NCBI GenBank assembly: GCA_022826565.1
Contig: JAJDUP010000041.1
Span: 1-64,000 of the forward strand
Source: Gemmatimonadota bacterium
GTDB lineage: Bacteria; Gemmatimonadota; Gemmatimonadetes; Longimicrobiales; Gaopeijiaceae
Length of the DNA stretch: 64,000 nucleotides
Reading direction: 5' to 3'
Shown: positions 63,374 to 64,000 of the stretch, piece after piece
Position numbering within the stretch: position 1 is the first letter of the stretch
How the letters are laid out: every line of letters starts with the position of its first letter
The notes under the pieces: model-generated
What the model was told of the DNA's origin: nothing
Databases searched by the model: none
The model's input: the letters and a program-made list of their open reading frames with translations, nothing else
Translations under genes and position numbers: made by a program

Positions 63374-64000
63374 ATGCGGCGGAGCAGGAAGCTGGGAGTC
63401 GCCGCGCTCGTCGTTCTGGTCGCGGCGGCCCTCGGGCCCGCTACCGGCTGCTCGCCCATCTATGTGATCAAGGCCGGGTGGGCGGAGGCCAAGATCCTGC
63501 GGGGGCGCCAAGCGATCCCCGACGTGATTCGGGCGCCCGAGACCGACGAGCGCACGCGCGGCAAGCTCACCCTGGCGCGGGAGGCCCGCGAGTTCGCCAT
63601 GAACGCGCTGGAACTCGATGTCGGCGACAGCTACACCACCTACACCGAGCTCGAGCGGGACACGCTGGCGATGGTGCTCTCGGCCGCCCACCGCGATCGC
63701 CTCGCATCACGGACGTGGTGGTTCCCCGTCGTGGGCCGCGTCCCGTACCGCGGCTTCTTCGACCTCGACGATGCGCTCGACGAGCAGCGCAAGCTTGAAG
63801 CCGAGGGCTTGGACACCTACCTCCGCCCCACGTCCGCCTTCAGCACCCTGGGGTGGTTCTCGGACCCGCTGCTCTCCACCATCCTGCGGTACGACGAAGT
63901 GGAGCTGATTACGACCATCATCCACGAGCTATCCCACAACCACCTCTTCGTGCCCGGCCAGGTGCGCTTCAACGAGAGCTTCGCCACCTGGGTGGGACGG
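63374..64000 (+). CDS. Putative aminopeptidase lipoprotein (COG4324-like), 3' end cut by window
   Basis: 209 codons to the window edge, still open. Lipobox ATGC (Cys ~25) after the signal GVAALVVLVAAALGPATGC. Then VIKAGWAEAKILRGRQ, WWFPVVGRVPYRGFFD, and the zinc motif IIHELSHNHLF with the following NESFATWVG, whose Glu is the expected third ligand. This order is typical of the uncharacterised 'putative aminopeptidase' family. ATG 63374 is chosen because the signal begins directly there. Confidence 0.82.
   Translation, partial: MRRSRKLGVAALVVLVAAALGPATGCSPIYVIKAGWAEAKILRGRQAIPDVIRAPETDERTRGKLTLAREAREFAMNALELDVGDSYTTYTELERDTLAMVLSAAHRDRLASRTWWFPVVGRVPYRGFFDLDDALDEQRKLEAEGLDTYLRPTSAFSTLGWFSDPLLSTILRYDEVELITTIIHELSHNHLFVPGQVRFNESFATWVGR

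Overview
This is a high-GC bacterial chromosome segment, most likely from a member of the Gemmatimonadota. That placement is an inference from gene style, not from a marker-gene comparison. The pointers are secreted TolB-propeller and CehA/McbA-type proteins with a mature N-terminus after 'AQ', a carboxypeptidase-regulatory plus TonB-plug protein, 6-bladed propeller lipoproteins, an M24 peptidase with signal peptide, and many short ATGA/GTGA overlaps. No rRNA, tRNA or CRISPR array was seen.

Region 1 (1-13,300) is an accreted mobile island. It holds an integrase fragment, a ColE1-like mobilisation module (relaxase with nested mobB-like and mobD-like genes), a complete tyrosine recombinase, an N-terminally truncated second copy, a frameshifted type IIG-like restriction-modification gene, a wHTH-like protein and a complete third recombinase. 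The three recombinases are close paralogues and are followed by the same ~40 bp sequence, as if related elements had landed beside one another. Two copies of an undescribed ~100 nt multi-stem repeat, in opposite orientation, bracket two unknown genes (9710-11496). The relaxase has an amber codon at codon 4, upstream of its predicted catalytic Tyr19.

Region 2 (13,500-24,800) is ordinary chromosome: a three-part secreted propeller/PHP-like/Ycf48-like fusion, a regulatory-domain/TonB-plug protein without a barrel, DinB, HAD and cupin proteins, DUF1761, a rhomboid protease, a ketopantoate reductase-like protein and a secreted Xaa-Pro aminopeptidase-like protein.

Region 3 (24,788-36,985) is a tryptophan catabolic cluster of the CoA-dependent anthranilate type. 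Minus-strand order of transcription is RidA, crotonase, acyl-CoA dehydrogenase, 2-aminobenzoyl-CoA monooxygenase/reductase type flavoprotein, tryptophan 2,3-dioxygenase, kynureninase. A 1.3 kb scar with an integrase 3' remnant and decayed NYN-domain genes separates these from creatininase-family and SDR genes (minus), which are divergent from a benzoate/2-aminobenzoate-CoA ligase and an FMN reductase (plus). The expected route is Trp, N-formylkynurenine, kynurenine, anthranilate, 2-aminobenzoyl-CoA, dearomatised ring, then beta-oxidation-like steps. No recognised kynurenine formamidase is present; the creatininase-family protein is a candidate.

Region 4 (36,989-64,000) is mostly housekeeping: metG, an M23 peptidase, a lipoprotein, a FadB/FadJ-like multifunctional protein, a MocA/XdhC group, a DUF402 protein, a propeller lipoprotein, a DsbA-VKOR thiol-oxidation pair, HAD phosphatase, threonine dehydratase-like enzyme, gyrA, a HEFAH metallopeptidase, glycosyltransferase, uvrA, a HisC-like aminotransferase, an MsbA-like ABC exporter, an SDR, a truncated ATP-binding regulator, an SPFH protein and an aminopeptidase cut by the window end.
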